DNA of 64,000 nt from an uncultured Allobosea sp. (GTDB lineage: Bacteria; Pseudomonadota; Alphaproteobacteria; Rhizobiales; Beijerinckiaceae): positions 1 to 64,000 of the forward strand of contig NZ_CAMFKW010000031.1 of the NCBI RefSeq assembly GCF_945957345.1, written 5' to 3'. Shown in pieces: positions 17,492 through 26,600 of the stretch. The stretch's first letter is position 1. Each line of letters starts with the position of its first letter. The notes under the pieces were generated by a model, which saw only the letters and a program-made list of their open reading frames with translations, did no database searches and was not told the DNA's origin. The position numbers were made by a program, and so were the translations under genes.

Positions 17492-19150
17492 TTAGCGGAA
17501 CAGCGCCAGCGACTTCGACAGCGTGATCCAGACGCCCCAGGCGATCGGCAGGCCGACCACGGCCCAGGCGAGGAGAGCCGTGCCGTCGAAGCCGCCCTTG
17601 CCGATGCCGTAGGAGCCGTAATGAGTGGTCGCGCTGGCATTGGCAGTCCGGGCCTGAAGCGCGGCGACCTCGGCATCCTTCATGAACCATTTGGCCGCGA
17701 CGGGGCGGACCAGCAGGTTGCAGAGGAAACCGAGCACCAGCATGCCGGCGAGGATGTACATGGTGCGGTCATAGACCTGCGCGCGCGGCACGCCGGCATT
17801 GATCTGCGCCTCGCGGATATAGTTCACCACGACAGGGCCGATGATGCCGGCGGTCGACCACGCCGTCAGCAGGCGGCCATGGATGGCGCCGACGAACTGC
17901 GTGCCGAACATGTCGGCGAGATAGGCCGGCACCGTCGCGAAGCCGCCGCCATACATCGACAGGATGATGCAGAAGAAGCCGACGAACAGCGCGAGCGAAC
18001 CGGCATGCGCCGCCCAGGGCGAGAGCGCGTAGAGCAGGATGCCGAGCCCGAAGAAGGTGGCATAGGTCAGCTTGCGGCCGAGCTTGTCCGAGAGCGAGGC
18101 CCAGAAGAAGCGGCCCGCGATGTTGAACAGCGAGAGCAGGCCGACGAAGGCCGCCGCGATCGTGGCGATCTGCGTCTTCTGCCCGGCGTCGAGCGCGGAG
18201 AAACCGATCTCCGGCTTGCCGATCAGCGAGCCCGCGAAGATCTCCTGCAGCATCGGCGAGGCCATGCCGAGCACGCCGATGCCGGCCGAGACGTTCAGCG
18301 TCAGCACCGACCAGATCAGCCAGAACTGCGGCGTCTTGTGCGCGTTCTTCAGGTGGACATGGCCGGAGGTGATCATGGCGTTCTGGGTCGCGGGCGGCGT
18401 CCAGCCTTCGGGGCGCCAGTTCGCCGGCGGCACGCGATAGCCGAAGGTGCCGGCCATCATGAAGACGAAATAGATCGCAGCCATCGCGACGAAGGTCTGC
18501 CAGACGCCGACCGAGGCGGGCGTCTTGAAAGTGTTCATCAGCATGTCCGCCAGCGGCGAGCCGATCATCGCACCGCCGCCGAAGCCCATGATCGCCATGC
18601 CGGTCGCCATGCCGCGCCGGTCCGGGAACCATTTCACCAGGGTCGAGACCGGGGAGATGTAGCCGAGGCCGAGCCCGATGCCGCCGATCACGCCGGAGCC
18701 CAGCCACATCAGCCAGAGCTGGTGCGTGTAGACGCCGAGCGCCGAGATCAGCAGGCCGCCGCACCAGCACAGTGTCGAGACGAAGGCCGCCCTGCGCGGG
18801 CCGACGCGCTCCAGCCAGCCGCCCCAGATCGCGGCCGAGGAGCCGAGCAGCACGAAGAACAGCGTGTACATCCAGCCGAGATCGGCGACCTTCCAGTCGC
18901 AGGCGGTGGTGAACAGCGAGCCGACCAGGCCGATATCCGCTGCGCAGGCGACGGGCTTGGTGATGCCGATCGCCTGGCTCAGCGGCAGCCAGAACACCGA
19001 GAAGCCATAGGCCATGCCGATGCACAGATGGATGCAGAGCGCGGCCGGCGGCACGAGCCAGCGGTTGAAGCCTGCCTTGGCGATGGTCCTTTCGCGGTCG
19101 AGCAGCCCGATGCCGCCTCCGACCTGTCCGACATCCTGTGCGACACTCAT
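17492..19150 (-). CDS. MFS transporter, oxalate/formate antiporter (OFA) family
   Basis: AYGFSVFWLPLSQAIG, GGIGLGLGYISPVSTLVKWFPDRRGMATGMAIMGFGGGAMIGSPLA. Confidence 0.85.
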   Translation of the reverse strand: MSVAQDVGQVGGGIGLLDRERTIAKAGFNRWLVPPAALCIHLCIGMAYGFSVFWLPLSQAIGITKPVACAADIGLVGSLFTTACDWKVADLGWMYTLFFVLLGSSAAIWGGWLERVGPRRAAFVSTLCWCGGLLISALGVYTHQLWLMWLGSGVIGGIGLGLGYISPVSTLVKWFPDRRGMATGMAIMGFGGGAMIGSPLADMLMNTFKTPASVGVWQTFVAMAAIYFVFMMAGTFGYRVPPANWRPEGWTPPATQNAMITSGHVHLKNAHKTPQFWLIWSVLTLNVSAGIGVLGMASPMLQEIFAGSLIGKPEIGFSALDAGQKTQIATIAAAFVGLLSLFNIAGRFFWASLSDKLGRKLTYATFFGLGILLYALSPWAAHAGSLALFVGFFCIILSMYGGGFATVPAYLADMFGTQFVGAIHGRLLTAWSTAGIIGPVVVNYIREAQINAGVPRAQVYDRTMYILAGMLVLGFLCNLLVRPVAAKWFMKDAEVAALQARTANASATTHYGSYGIGKGGFDGTALLAWAVVGLPIAWGVWITLSKSLALFR

Positions 19151-19245
19151 TCCCCGGTTCCTTTCCCCATGGCTTCGCCGTTCGGGCCGGGTAGGCTCCC
19201 GGCTCGTTGTCATCTCTTGCCGCCGGCAAAACCGGCGTCGGGCTG

Positions 19246-19503
19246 CTAACCTCCGCGCCCCGGCCTGATCTGCGGCAGCGCGTGCCTCAACAGGGGCGTG
19301 AGGTCCTCCGGCCGGTCGGCGAAGGCGGCGAGGAAGTCCCCGCGCATGCGTCCGGTCCAGAACTGGTTGATGTGGTCGGCGACGGAGTGCGCAGCCTCCG
19401 CCTCCGGATAGGCCTTGAAGAAATCGGCGATCTGCCCGGCCATGCGCCGGAGCTTCTCGACGTTTTCGGCGTGGTGATCGGTGGTCAGCCCAGCCTCCGT
19501 CAT
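19246..19503 (-). CDS. fdsD: Formate dehydrogenase delta subunit
   Basis: 85 aa, KLRRMAGQIADFFKAYPEAEAAHSVADHINQFWTGRMRGDF; ATGA overlap with fdhD. Confidence 0.85.
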   Translation of the reverse strand: MTEAGLTTDHHAENVEKLRRMAGQIADFFKAYPEAEAAHSVADHINQFWTGRMRGDFLAAFADRPEDLTPLLRHALPQIRPGRGG

Positions 19504-20342
19504 CGGGCGATCGTCTCGGTTTCCGGCGCGAGCGCACCGGTGAAGACGATGCAGCCGTCGCGGCGCGCCACAGCGGCAAGAGTCAGGCCGAGATGCTTCG
19601 CCCGCTCGATCGCGAGCGAGGTCGGCGCCGAGATCGCGACCAGCGTGCCGGCGCCGAAGATCGCGGCCTTCTCGACCATCTCGAAGGAGGCGCGGCTGGT
19701 GACGAGCAGGAAGCCTTCGCCGGCATCCGCCCCGGCGCGTAAGCGGGCCCCGATCAGCTTGTCGAGCGCGTTGTGGCGGCCGACATCCTCGCGCACGGCC
19801 AGGATCGCGCCCGAGGCATCGCACCAGGCGGCGCCATGGACGGCGCGGGTGAGCTGGTTCAGCGGCTGGTGCTTGTCGAGCGCTACGAGAGCAGTCTCGA
19901 TCGCGGCGGCTGATACGGCGCGGGAGGCCCGCGTCGCTGCATCGGCCATCGGGATTTCCTCGATCGTCTCGACGCCGCAGAGCCCGCAGGAGGTGCGGCC
20001 CGAGAGATTGCGCCGGCGCGCCAGATGTTCGCGGAAGCGGCCGGGCGCGAGCTCGACGGTGACGATGACGCCCTCGTCCTTCGGCTCGACGGCGATGCCG
20101 CGGATCTCGTCCGCGCCGCGCACGATGCCTTCGGTCAGGCTGAATCCGGTGACGAAATCCTCAAGGTCGGACGGGCTCGCCATCATCACCGCATAGGGCA
20201 TGTTGCCGTAGACGATGTTGATCGGCGTCTCGACCGCGACCTCGATCTCGCGCACATCCTCCTGCGCTGTGCCGAAGCGCAGCGGCTGAGCCGTGACGGC
20301 GGCCGAGGCCGGCGGCTGGGCTTCGCGGTTATTCGGCGGCAT
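19500..20342 (-). CDS. fdhD: Formate dehydrogenase accessory sulfurtransferase FdhD
   Basis: GRTSCGLCGVETIEEIP Cys motif, REDVGRHNALDKLIG. Confidence 0.95.
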   Translation of the reverse strand: MPPNNREAQPPASAAVTAQPLRFGTAQEDVREIEVAVETPINIVYGNMPYAVMMASPSDLEDFVTGFSLTEGIVRGADEIRGIAVEPKDEGVIVTVELAPGRFREHLARRRNLSGRTSCGLCGVETIEEIPMADAATRASRAVSAAAIETALVALDKHQPLNQLTRAVHGAAWCDASGAILAVREDVGRHNALDKLIGARLRAGADAGEGFLLVTSRASFEMVEKAAIFGAGTLVAISAPTSLAIERAKHLGLTLAAVARRDGCIVFTGALAPETETIAR

Positions 20343-23211
20343 CAGGCAGGCGCTCCGCGATCCGGCGCAAGGTCACGTCCTCCTCGAAATTCTTCTCCTG
20401 CCAGGCGGAATACGCGTTGGTGCGCCGGACCTCAACGGCGGTCACCTTGTATTCCGGGCAGTTCGTCGCCCAGTCCGAATAGTCGGTGGTGATGACGTTG
20501 GCGCCGGTCTTGGCATGGTGGAAGGTCGTATAGACCACGCCCGGCTGCATGCGCTCGGAAATCACCGCCCGGAGCGCGATATCGCCCGAGCGACTGGCGA
20601 GCGCGACGAGATCGCCGTCGCGGATGCCGCGGCTCTCGGCGTCGAAAGCGTGGATCTCCAGCACGTCCTCGTCATGCCAGGCGCCGTTCTCGGTGCGCCG
20701 GGTCTGCGCGCCGACATTGTATTGCGAGAGGATGCGCCCGGTGGTGAGGAGCAGCGGGAAGCGTGGCCCCGTCCGTTCGTCGGTCGGGACGTATTCGGTA
20801 ATCATGAATTTGCCCTTGCCGCGCACGAAGCGATCGACATGCATCAAGGGCGTGCCGGTCGGGGCTTTGTCGTTGCAGGGCCACTGCACCGAGCCGAGCT
20901 TGTCGAGCTTGTCATAGGAGACGCCGGCGAAGCTCGGCGTCAGCCGCGCGATCTCGTCCATGATCTCGCTAGGATGGCCGTATGCCATCTCGTAGCCGAG
21001 GGCGCGGGCCAGATCGATCGTGACCTGCCATTCGTCCTTGCCGGCGAGCGGCGCCATCACCTGCCGCACGCGGTTGATGCGCCGCTCGGCATTGGTGAAG
21101 GTGCCGTCCTTCTCCAGGAACGAGGCGCCCGGCAGGAAGACATGGGCGTATTTCGCCGTCTCGTTCAGGAAGATGTCCTGGATGACGACACATTCCATCG
21201 AGGCGAGGCCCGCCGTGACATGCTTGGTGTTCGGGTCGGACTGGGCGATGTCCTCGCCCTGGACATAGAGGCCCTTGAACGTGCCCTCGACCGCCTCGTC
21301 CAGCATATTGGTGATGCGCAGGCCCTGCTCGGCATCGAGCGGCACGCCCCATAGCATCTCGAAGACTTGCCGGGTCGAATCGTCGGAGACGTGGCGATAG
21401 CCGGAGAACTCGTGCGGGAAGGAGCCCATGTCGCAGGAGCCCTGGACATTGTTCTGCCCGCGCAGCGGATTGATGCCGACGCCGTCGCGCCCGATATTGC
21501 CGGTCGCCATGGCGAGATTGGCCATCGCCATCACCGTGGTCGAGCCCTGGCTGTGCTCGGTGACGCCGAGCCCGTAATAGATCGCGCCATTGCCGCCGGT
21601 GGCATAGAGCCGCGCCGCGGCGCGCACATCGGCTGCGGACACGCCGGTATACTGCTCGCTCATCTCCGGCGAGTTCTCCTCGCGGGCGACGAAGCGAGCC
21701 CAGTGCTCGAAATCACCGAGATCGCAGCGCTCACGCACATAGGCTTCGTCGATCAGCCCTTCGGTGACGACGACATGGCTGAGCGCATTGAGCAGCGCGA
21801 CATTGGTGCCGGGGCGCAGCGGCAGGTGGTAATCCGCCTTGATATGCGGCGACTGCACCATGTCGATCCGGCGGGGGTCGGCGACGATCAGGCGGGCGCC
21901 CTCGCGGATGCGCTTCTTCATCCGCGAGGCGAAGACCGGGTGTCCGTCGGTCGGGTTGGCGCCGATGACGAGGATGACGTCGGATTTGGCGACCGACTTG
22001 AAATCCTGCGTGCCGGCCGAGGTGCCGAGCGTCGTCTTCAGCCCGTAGCCGGTCGGCGAATGGCAGACGCGGGCGCAGGTATCGACATTGTTGTTGCGGA
22101 AGGCGGCGCGCACCAGCTTCTGGACGAGGAAGACCTCTTCGTTGGTGCAGCGCGACGAGGTGATGGCGCCGACCGATTCACGACCGTACTTGGCCTGGAT
22201 GCGCTTGAACTCGCTGGCGGCGTAATCGATCGCCTCTTCCCAGGAGACCTCGCGCCAGGGGTCCGTGATCTTCGCTCGGATCATCGGCTTGGTCATGCGG
22301 TCGGTGTGGGTCGCATAGCCCCAGGCGAAGCGGCCCTTCACGCAGCTATGGCCCTCGTTCGCCTTGCCGTCCTTGAAAGGCACCATACGGATGACGCGGT
22401 CGCCCTGCATCTCCGCCTTGAACGAGCAGCCGACGCCGCAATAGGCACAGGTCGTGACCACCGAATGCTCGGGCTGGCCATGCTCGATGACCTTGTTCTC
22501 CATCAGCGTAGCGGTCGGGCAGGCCTGTACGCAGGCGCCGCAGGAGACGCATTCGGACCCGAGGAAATCGGTCGGCCCCGCCGCGACGCGCGAGTCGAAG
22601 CCGCGCCCCGTGATCGTCAATGCGAAGGTGCCCTGCACCTCCTCGCAGGCGCGTACGCAGCGATTGCAGACGATGCATTTCGAGGGGTCGTAGGTGAAAT
22701 ACGGGTTCGACGTATCCTTGGCGAGCCAGTTCTCGTTGGCAAGCCCGTCTGACCCCTTGGCGAAGACGTGGTTCTCGCCCTCGTAGCCGTAGCGCACCTC
22801 GCGAAGGCCGACCGCGCCGGCCATGTCCTGCAATTCGCAATCGCCATTGGCCGAGCAGGTCAGGCAGTCCAGCGGGTGGTCGGAGATATAGAGCTCCATC
22901 ACGCCCTTGCGCAGGCCGGAGAGATTCTCCGACTGGGTGCGCACAATCATTCCGTCTTCTGCCGGAGTCGTGCATGACGCGGGCGTGCCGCGCCGCCCCT
23001 CGATCTCGACGAGGCAGAGCCGGCAGGAGCCGAAGGGTTCGAGCGAGTCGGTGGCGCAGAGCTTGGGGATCTTGGTTCCCAGGCTCATCGCGGCCGCCAT
23101 CACGGAAGTGCCGGTCGGCACCGTGACGCTCTGGCCATCGATGGTCAGCGTCACCGTCTTCTCGGAAAGCCGGATCGGCGTGCCGTAGTCGATTTCCTTG
23201 ATCAGGGCCAT
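20329..23211 (-). CDS. fdsA: NAD-dependent formate dehydrogenase alpha subunit (molybdopterin)
   Basis: N-terminal 2Fe-2S and 4Fe-4S motifs (CIVCNRCVRACEEVQG, CVSCGACVQACPT), TCAYCGVGCSF, catalytic-Cys region ARVCHSPTGYGL. Confidence 0.95.
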   Translation of the reverse strand: MALIKEIDYGTPIRLSEKTVTLTIDGQSVTVPTGTSVMAAAMSLGTKIPKLCATDSLEPFGSCRLCLVEIEGRRGTPASCTTPAEDGMIVRTQSENLSGLRKGVMELYISDHPLDCLTCSANGDCELQDMAGAVGLREVRYGYEGENHVFAKGSDGLANENWLAKDTSNPYFTYDPSKCIVCNRCVRACEEVQGTFALTITGRGFDSRVAAGPTDFLGSECVSCGACVQACPTATLMENKVIEHGQPEHSVVTTCAYCGVGCSFKAEMQGDRVIRMVPFKDGKANEGHSCVKGRFAWGYATHTDRMTKPMIRAKITDPWREVSWEEAIDYAASEFKRIQAKYGRESVGAITSSRCTNEEVFLVQKLVRAAFRNNNVDTCARVCHSPTGYGLKTTLGTSAGTQDFKSVAKSDVILVIGANPTDGHPVFASRMKKRIREGARLIVADPRRIDMVQSPHIKADYHLPLRPGTNVALLNALSHVVVTEGLIDEAYVRERCDLGDFEHWARFVAREENSPEMSEQYTGVSAADVRAAARLYATGGNGAIYYGLGVTEHSQGSTTVMAMANLAMATGNIGRDGVGINPLRGQNNVQGSCDMGSFPHEFSGYRHVSDDSTRQVFEMLWGVPLDAEQGLRITNMLDEAVEGTFKGLYVQGEDIAQSDPNTKHVTAGLASMECVVIQDIFLNETAKYAHVFLPGASFLEKDGTFTNAERRINRVRQVMAPLAGKDEWQVTIDLARALGYEMAYGHPSEIMDEIARLTPSFAGVSYDKLDKLGSVQWPCNDKAPTGTPLMHVDRFVRGKGKFMITEYVPTDERTGPRFPLLLTTGRILSQYNVGAQTRRTENGAWHDEDVLEIHAFDAESRGIRDGDLVALASRSGDIALRAVISERMQPGVVYTTFHHAKTGANVITTDYSDWATNCPEYKVTAVEVRRTNAYSAWQEKNFEEDVTLRRIAERLPDAAE

Positions 23212-23221
23212 CTCAGCCTCC

Positions 23222-24781
23222 TCACTCGGCCGCCAGAGGCAGCGGAGGACGGTCGAAATCCTCGGGGAAATGGTTCAGCGCGCTCAGCACCGGCATGGGG
23301 GTCAGGCCACCCATCGCGCAGAGCGAGGCGTCGGTCATCAGCTTCGAGAGATCGCGCAGCACGGCGATGTTCTTCGGCACCTCGGTGCCCGCCATGATGC
23401 GGTCCATCACCTCGACGCCGCGCGTAGCCCCAATGCGGCAGGGCGTGCACTTGCCGCAGGATTCCTTGGCGCAGAACTCGAAGGCGAAACGGGCCTGCCG
23501 GGCCATGTCGACGCTGTCGTCGAAGACCACGATACCGCCATGGCCGAGCATGGCGCGCATGGAAGCTAGCGCCTCGTAATCCATCTGCACGTCGAGCTGT
23601 TCGGCCGTGAGATAGGCGCCGAGCGGCCCGCCGACCTGCACGGCCCGGATCGGCCGGCCCGAGAGCGTGCCGCCGCCCATGTCCTCGATGATCTCGCGGA
23701 GCGTGATGCCGAAGGCAAGCTCGATCAACCCGCCGCGCCTGACGTTGCCGCCGAGCTGGATCGGCAAAGTGCCGCGCGAGCGACCCATGCCGTAATCGGC
23801 ATAGGCCTGCGCGCCATGGTCCAGGATCCACGGCACGGCGGCGAAGGAGAGCACATTGTTGACGACGGTCGGCTTGGCGAACAGGCCTTGCAGAGCCGGC
23901 AGCGGCGGCTTGGCCCGGACGATGGCACGCTTGCCTTCCAGGCTCTCCAGCAGCGAGGTCTCCTCGCCGCAGATATAGGCGCCGGCCCCGAGCCTGACTT
24001 CGAGATGGAACGCGTGCTCCGAACCCATCACCGAGGCGCCGATCAGCCCGGCCGCTTCAGCTTTCACGATAGCGCGCTGGAGCGTGCGATGAGCATGCGG
24101 ATATTCCGAGCGCAGATAGATATAGCCGCGCGTCGCCCCGACCGCGATCGCGGCGATCGTCATGCCCTCGATGGTGAGATAGGGGTCGCCTTCGAACAGC
24201 ATGCGATCGGCGAAGGTGCCGCTATCGCCCTCGTCGGCATTGCAGACGATGTATTTCTGCGTCGCAGCGGCGTCGTGGACGGTCTTCCACTTGATGCCGG
24301 TCGGGAAGCCGGCGCCGCCACGGCCGCGCAGGCCCGACGCCTTCACCGCCTCGACGATCTCGCCGCCGGTCAGGGCCAGCGCCTTCTCCAGCCCCTTGAA
24401 GCCGCCATGGGCGCGGTAGTCTGCAATCGAGAGCGGATCGATGACGCCGACGCGCTCGAAGGTGAGGCGCTGCTGGCGCTTCATCCAGTCGAGCTCTTCG
24501 GTCTTGCCCAGGCGCAAGCCATGCGCGCCGCCTGAGACGAAGCCAGCGTCGAACAAGGCGGCGACATCCTTTGCCGCGACCGGCCCATAGGCGATGCGAC
24601 CTTCCGCGCTCTCGACCTCGACCATTGGCTCCAGCCAGAGCATCCCGCGCGAGCCGTTGCGGACGATCTCGACGGCAAGCCCACGCGCGGCAGCTTCGCT
24701 GGCGATAACCTGCGCGACGGCTTCCGCGCCGACCGACAGGGCGGCGGCGTCGATGGGAACGAAGATGCGGACGGCGCTCAT
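23222..24781 (-). CDS. fdsB: Formate dehydrogenase beta subunit (NuoF-like)
   Basis: GLRGRGGAGFPTGIKW NADH site, CNADEGDSGTFADR, ESCGKCTPCRIGATRG. Confidence 0.95.
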   Translation of the reverse strand: MSAVRIFVPIDAAALSVGAEAVAQVIASEAAARGLAVEIVRNGSRGMLWLEPMVEVESAEGRIAYGPVAAKDVAALFDAGFVSGGAHGLRLGKTEELDWMKRQQRLTFERVGVIDPLSIADYRAHGGFKGLEKALALTGGEIVEAVKASGLRGRGGAGFPTGIKWKTVHDAAATQKYIVCNADEGDSGTFADRMLFEGDPYLTIEGMTIAAIAVGATRGYIYLRSEYPHAHRTLQRAIVKAEAAGLIGASVMGSEHAFHLEVRLGAGAYICGEETSLLESLEGKRAIVRAKPPLPALQGLFAKPTVVNNVLSFAAVPWILDHGAQAYADYGMGRSRGTLPIQLGGNVRRGGLIELAFGITLREIIEDMGGGTLSGRPIRAVQVGGPLGAYLTAEQLDVQMDYEALASMRAMLGHGGIVVFDDSVDMARQARFAFEFCAKESCGKCTPCRIGATRGVEVMDRIMAGTEVPKNIAVLRDLSKLMTDASLCAMGGLTPMPVLSALNHFPEDFDRPPLPLAAE

Positions 24782-25254
24782 GAATGCGCCCTTCCGTGCT
24801 GGCAGAGCCCGGCGATGCGGGCGGCGTCGACGCGCCCGATCAATTCGCCATCGACCAGGGCGGACGGCCCGAGCGCGCAATTGCCGAGACAATACACCGT
24901 TTCGACCACGGCGTCGCCGGCATGGTGGTCGTCGACCGCGATACCATGCGTGCGGGCAAGCTCGTCGACGACGCTCTCGCAGCCCAGCGCCTGGCAGGCT
25001 TCAGCACGGCAGAGCTTGATGATGCGCGCCGGCTGAGGAGCGGTCTTGAAGTCGTGATAGAAGGAGATCGCGCCATGGACCTCGGCGCGCGAGAGGTTCA
25101 GCGCCTCGGCGATCAAAGGCACTGCCTGCGGGTCGACATAGCCGAACTCGTCCTGCAGGGCGTGCAGCATCGGCAGCGTGGCGCCTTCCAGATGCGCCAG
25201 CCCGGCGACGATCATGCGTGCGCTGTCCTGATCCCAGGCCGGATAAGCCGCCAT
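24778..25254 (-). CDS. fdsG: Formate dehydrogenase gamma subunit (NuoE-like)
   Basis: 2Fe-2S Cys motif CRAEACQALGCE...VYCLGNCALGPSALVDGELIGRV. Confidence 0.93.
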   Translation of the reverse strand: MAAYPAWDQDSARMIVAGLAHLEGATLPMLHALQDEFGYVDPQAVPLIAEALNLSRAEVHGAISFYHDFKTAPQPARIIKLCRAEACQALGCESVVDELARTHGIAVDDHHAGDAVVETVYCLGNCALGPSALVDGELIGRVDAARIAGLCQHGRAHS

Positions 25255-25344
25255 CTTTCCTCCGTCAGGTCCGGTTCGCCGGACGCTCGTTAAGGGGAGG
25301 GTGGTTGAAACTGGAATGATTTCAAATCGTTTCTTTCGAATGTG

Positions 25345-25363
25345 TGATAGTTTTTATCTATCA
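25345..25363. promoter_or_regulatory. Palindrome TGATAG-N7-CTATCA upstream of the fds operon
   Basis: Perfect 6-bp arms in the fdsG/LysR intergenic region; LTTR-type ATAG-N7-CTAT form. Confidence 0.5.
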
Positions 25364-25468
25364 AGATGCGCGATATGGGTTCGTGTGTGCCAATCCGGAA
25401 GCTCGTTGGGCTCCAAAAACTCGTCGGCGCAGCCATTTTGCGCTGCACAATGCTGCGTCGCTTCTAAG

Positions 25469-25489
25469 ACGATAGGCGAAGGCTATCGT
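25469..25489. promoter_or_regulatory. Second palindrome ACGATAG-N7-CTATCGT, overlapping the LysR 3' end
   Basis: Perfect 7-bp arms and the same ATAG-N7-CTAT core as 25345-25363. Confidence 0.45.
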
Positions 25490-26397
25490 ATAATGGGCCG
25501 GCGAGGCAGACCGGCATCGGCGACCGGCTTCGTCATCATCAGCAGGTTGCGCGCGAGCGGCGCCACGGGCTGTCGGTCCGCGACGATCAGGCCGATCGTG
25601 CGTTGTGCCTCGGGCTCGACCAGCGACAGCGCCTTCGTGCCGAGCGGCACGCCGAAGAACTCCAGCAATTGCAGCGAGACGATGCTGGCGACGCCCTGGA
25701 TGCCGGCATGCGAACAGAGGTTGAAGATCGAGTTGGTCTCGATGGACGGGCGCGGCGCGGTGCCGACCGAGCGGAAGATGCCGTCGATGATGCGCCGGTT
25801 CTGCATGTCGCCGGTGAGCAGGCAGAGCTTCTGTTCGGCCGCTTCGGCCCAGGTGATCGCGTCGCGCGCGCCGAACGGCCCGTCTTCGCGCGTCAGCAGC
25901 ACATAGGATTCCTGGTAGATCGGCTTCGAGATCACCCGGTCGAGCGGCTCGTTGTCGAGGTAGGTCAGGCCGACATCGAGCTCGAAATCGTCGATGCCCT
26001 GCTGGATTTCCTGCGAGGTCAACGACAGCACGGTCAGCGACACCGCGGGATAGCGCTCGGAGAACGGCGCGGTGATATGGGCGATCATCGGCAGCGCGGT
26101 CGGGATCGCGCCGAGCCTGATACGGCCGGAGACGCCCTCGCGCAGTTCGGCGATCGAATCCTTCATCACCTCGGCCTCGGCCAGGATGCGCCGGGCATGG
26201 GCGAGCACGACCTCGCCCTCCTTGGTGAAGCCCTGGAAGCGCCGCCCGCGCTCGACGATCATCACGCCGAGCTCCTCCTCGAGCTGCACGATCGCGGCCG
26301 AGAGCGTCGGCTGCGAGACATGGCAGGCCTCGGCCGCGCGGCGGAAGTGCTTTTCGCGGGCGAGCGCGTCGAGATAGACGAGTTGGCGAATGATCAT
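25483..26397 (-). CDS. LysR family transcriptional regulator (probable fds regulator)
   Basis: LTTR HTH ARRKHF-type region FRRAAEACHVSQPTLSAAIVQLEEELGV, next to the fds operon. Confidence 0.88.
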   Translation of the reverse strand: MIIRQLVYLDALAREKHFRRAAEACHVSQPTLSAAIVQLEEELGVMIVERGRRFQGFTKEGEVVLAHARRILAEAEVMKDSIAELREGVSGRIRLGAIPTALPMIAHITAPFSERYPAVSLTVLSLTSQEIQQGIDDFELDVGLTYLDNEPLDRVISKPIYQESYVLLTREDGPFGARDAITWAEAAEQKLCLLTGDMQNRRIIDGIFRSVGTAPRPSIETNSIFNLCSHAGIQGVASIVSLQLLEFFGVPLGTKALSLVEPEAQRTIGLIVADRQPVAPLARNLLMMTKPVADAGLPRRPIIR

Positions 26398-26459
26398 GGC
26401 GTCGTGTCGGCTGCGGTATCGGTCACCGCCGGCGCGAGCATCGGCAGCTTGCGCGGGCG

Positions 26460-26480
26460 ATGCAAGCGCGGCGGTTGCAT
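26460..26480. promoter_or_regulatory. Palindrome ATGCAA-N9-TTGCAT in the divergent LysR / LLM oxidoreductase intergenic region
   Basis: Perfect 6-bp arms; a further TGCAA follows at about 26484. Confidence 0.35.
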
Positions 26481-26600
26481 TCCTGCAAACAACCTGTTGC
26501 TGGAGCGGCAACGCCTGGAGAATTGCGCTGCGGCAATCCCGACCCTAACTCCCGGAGGCCGGGATGGCCGGCAGGCAACAGGCCGCCTCGCGGCCTCGGG

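Noticed and set aside
17492-19579. 695 aa single ORF joining fdsD region to the MFS transporter
   Set aside because: The N-terminal extension is out of frame with fdsD and antisense-like; the MFS protein has a natural start at 19150.
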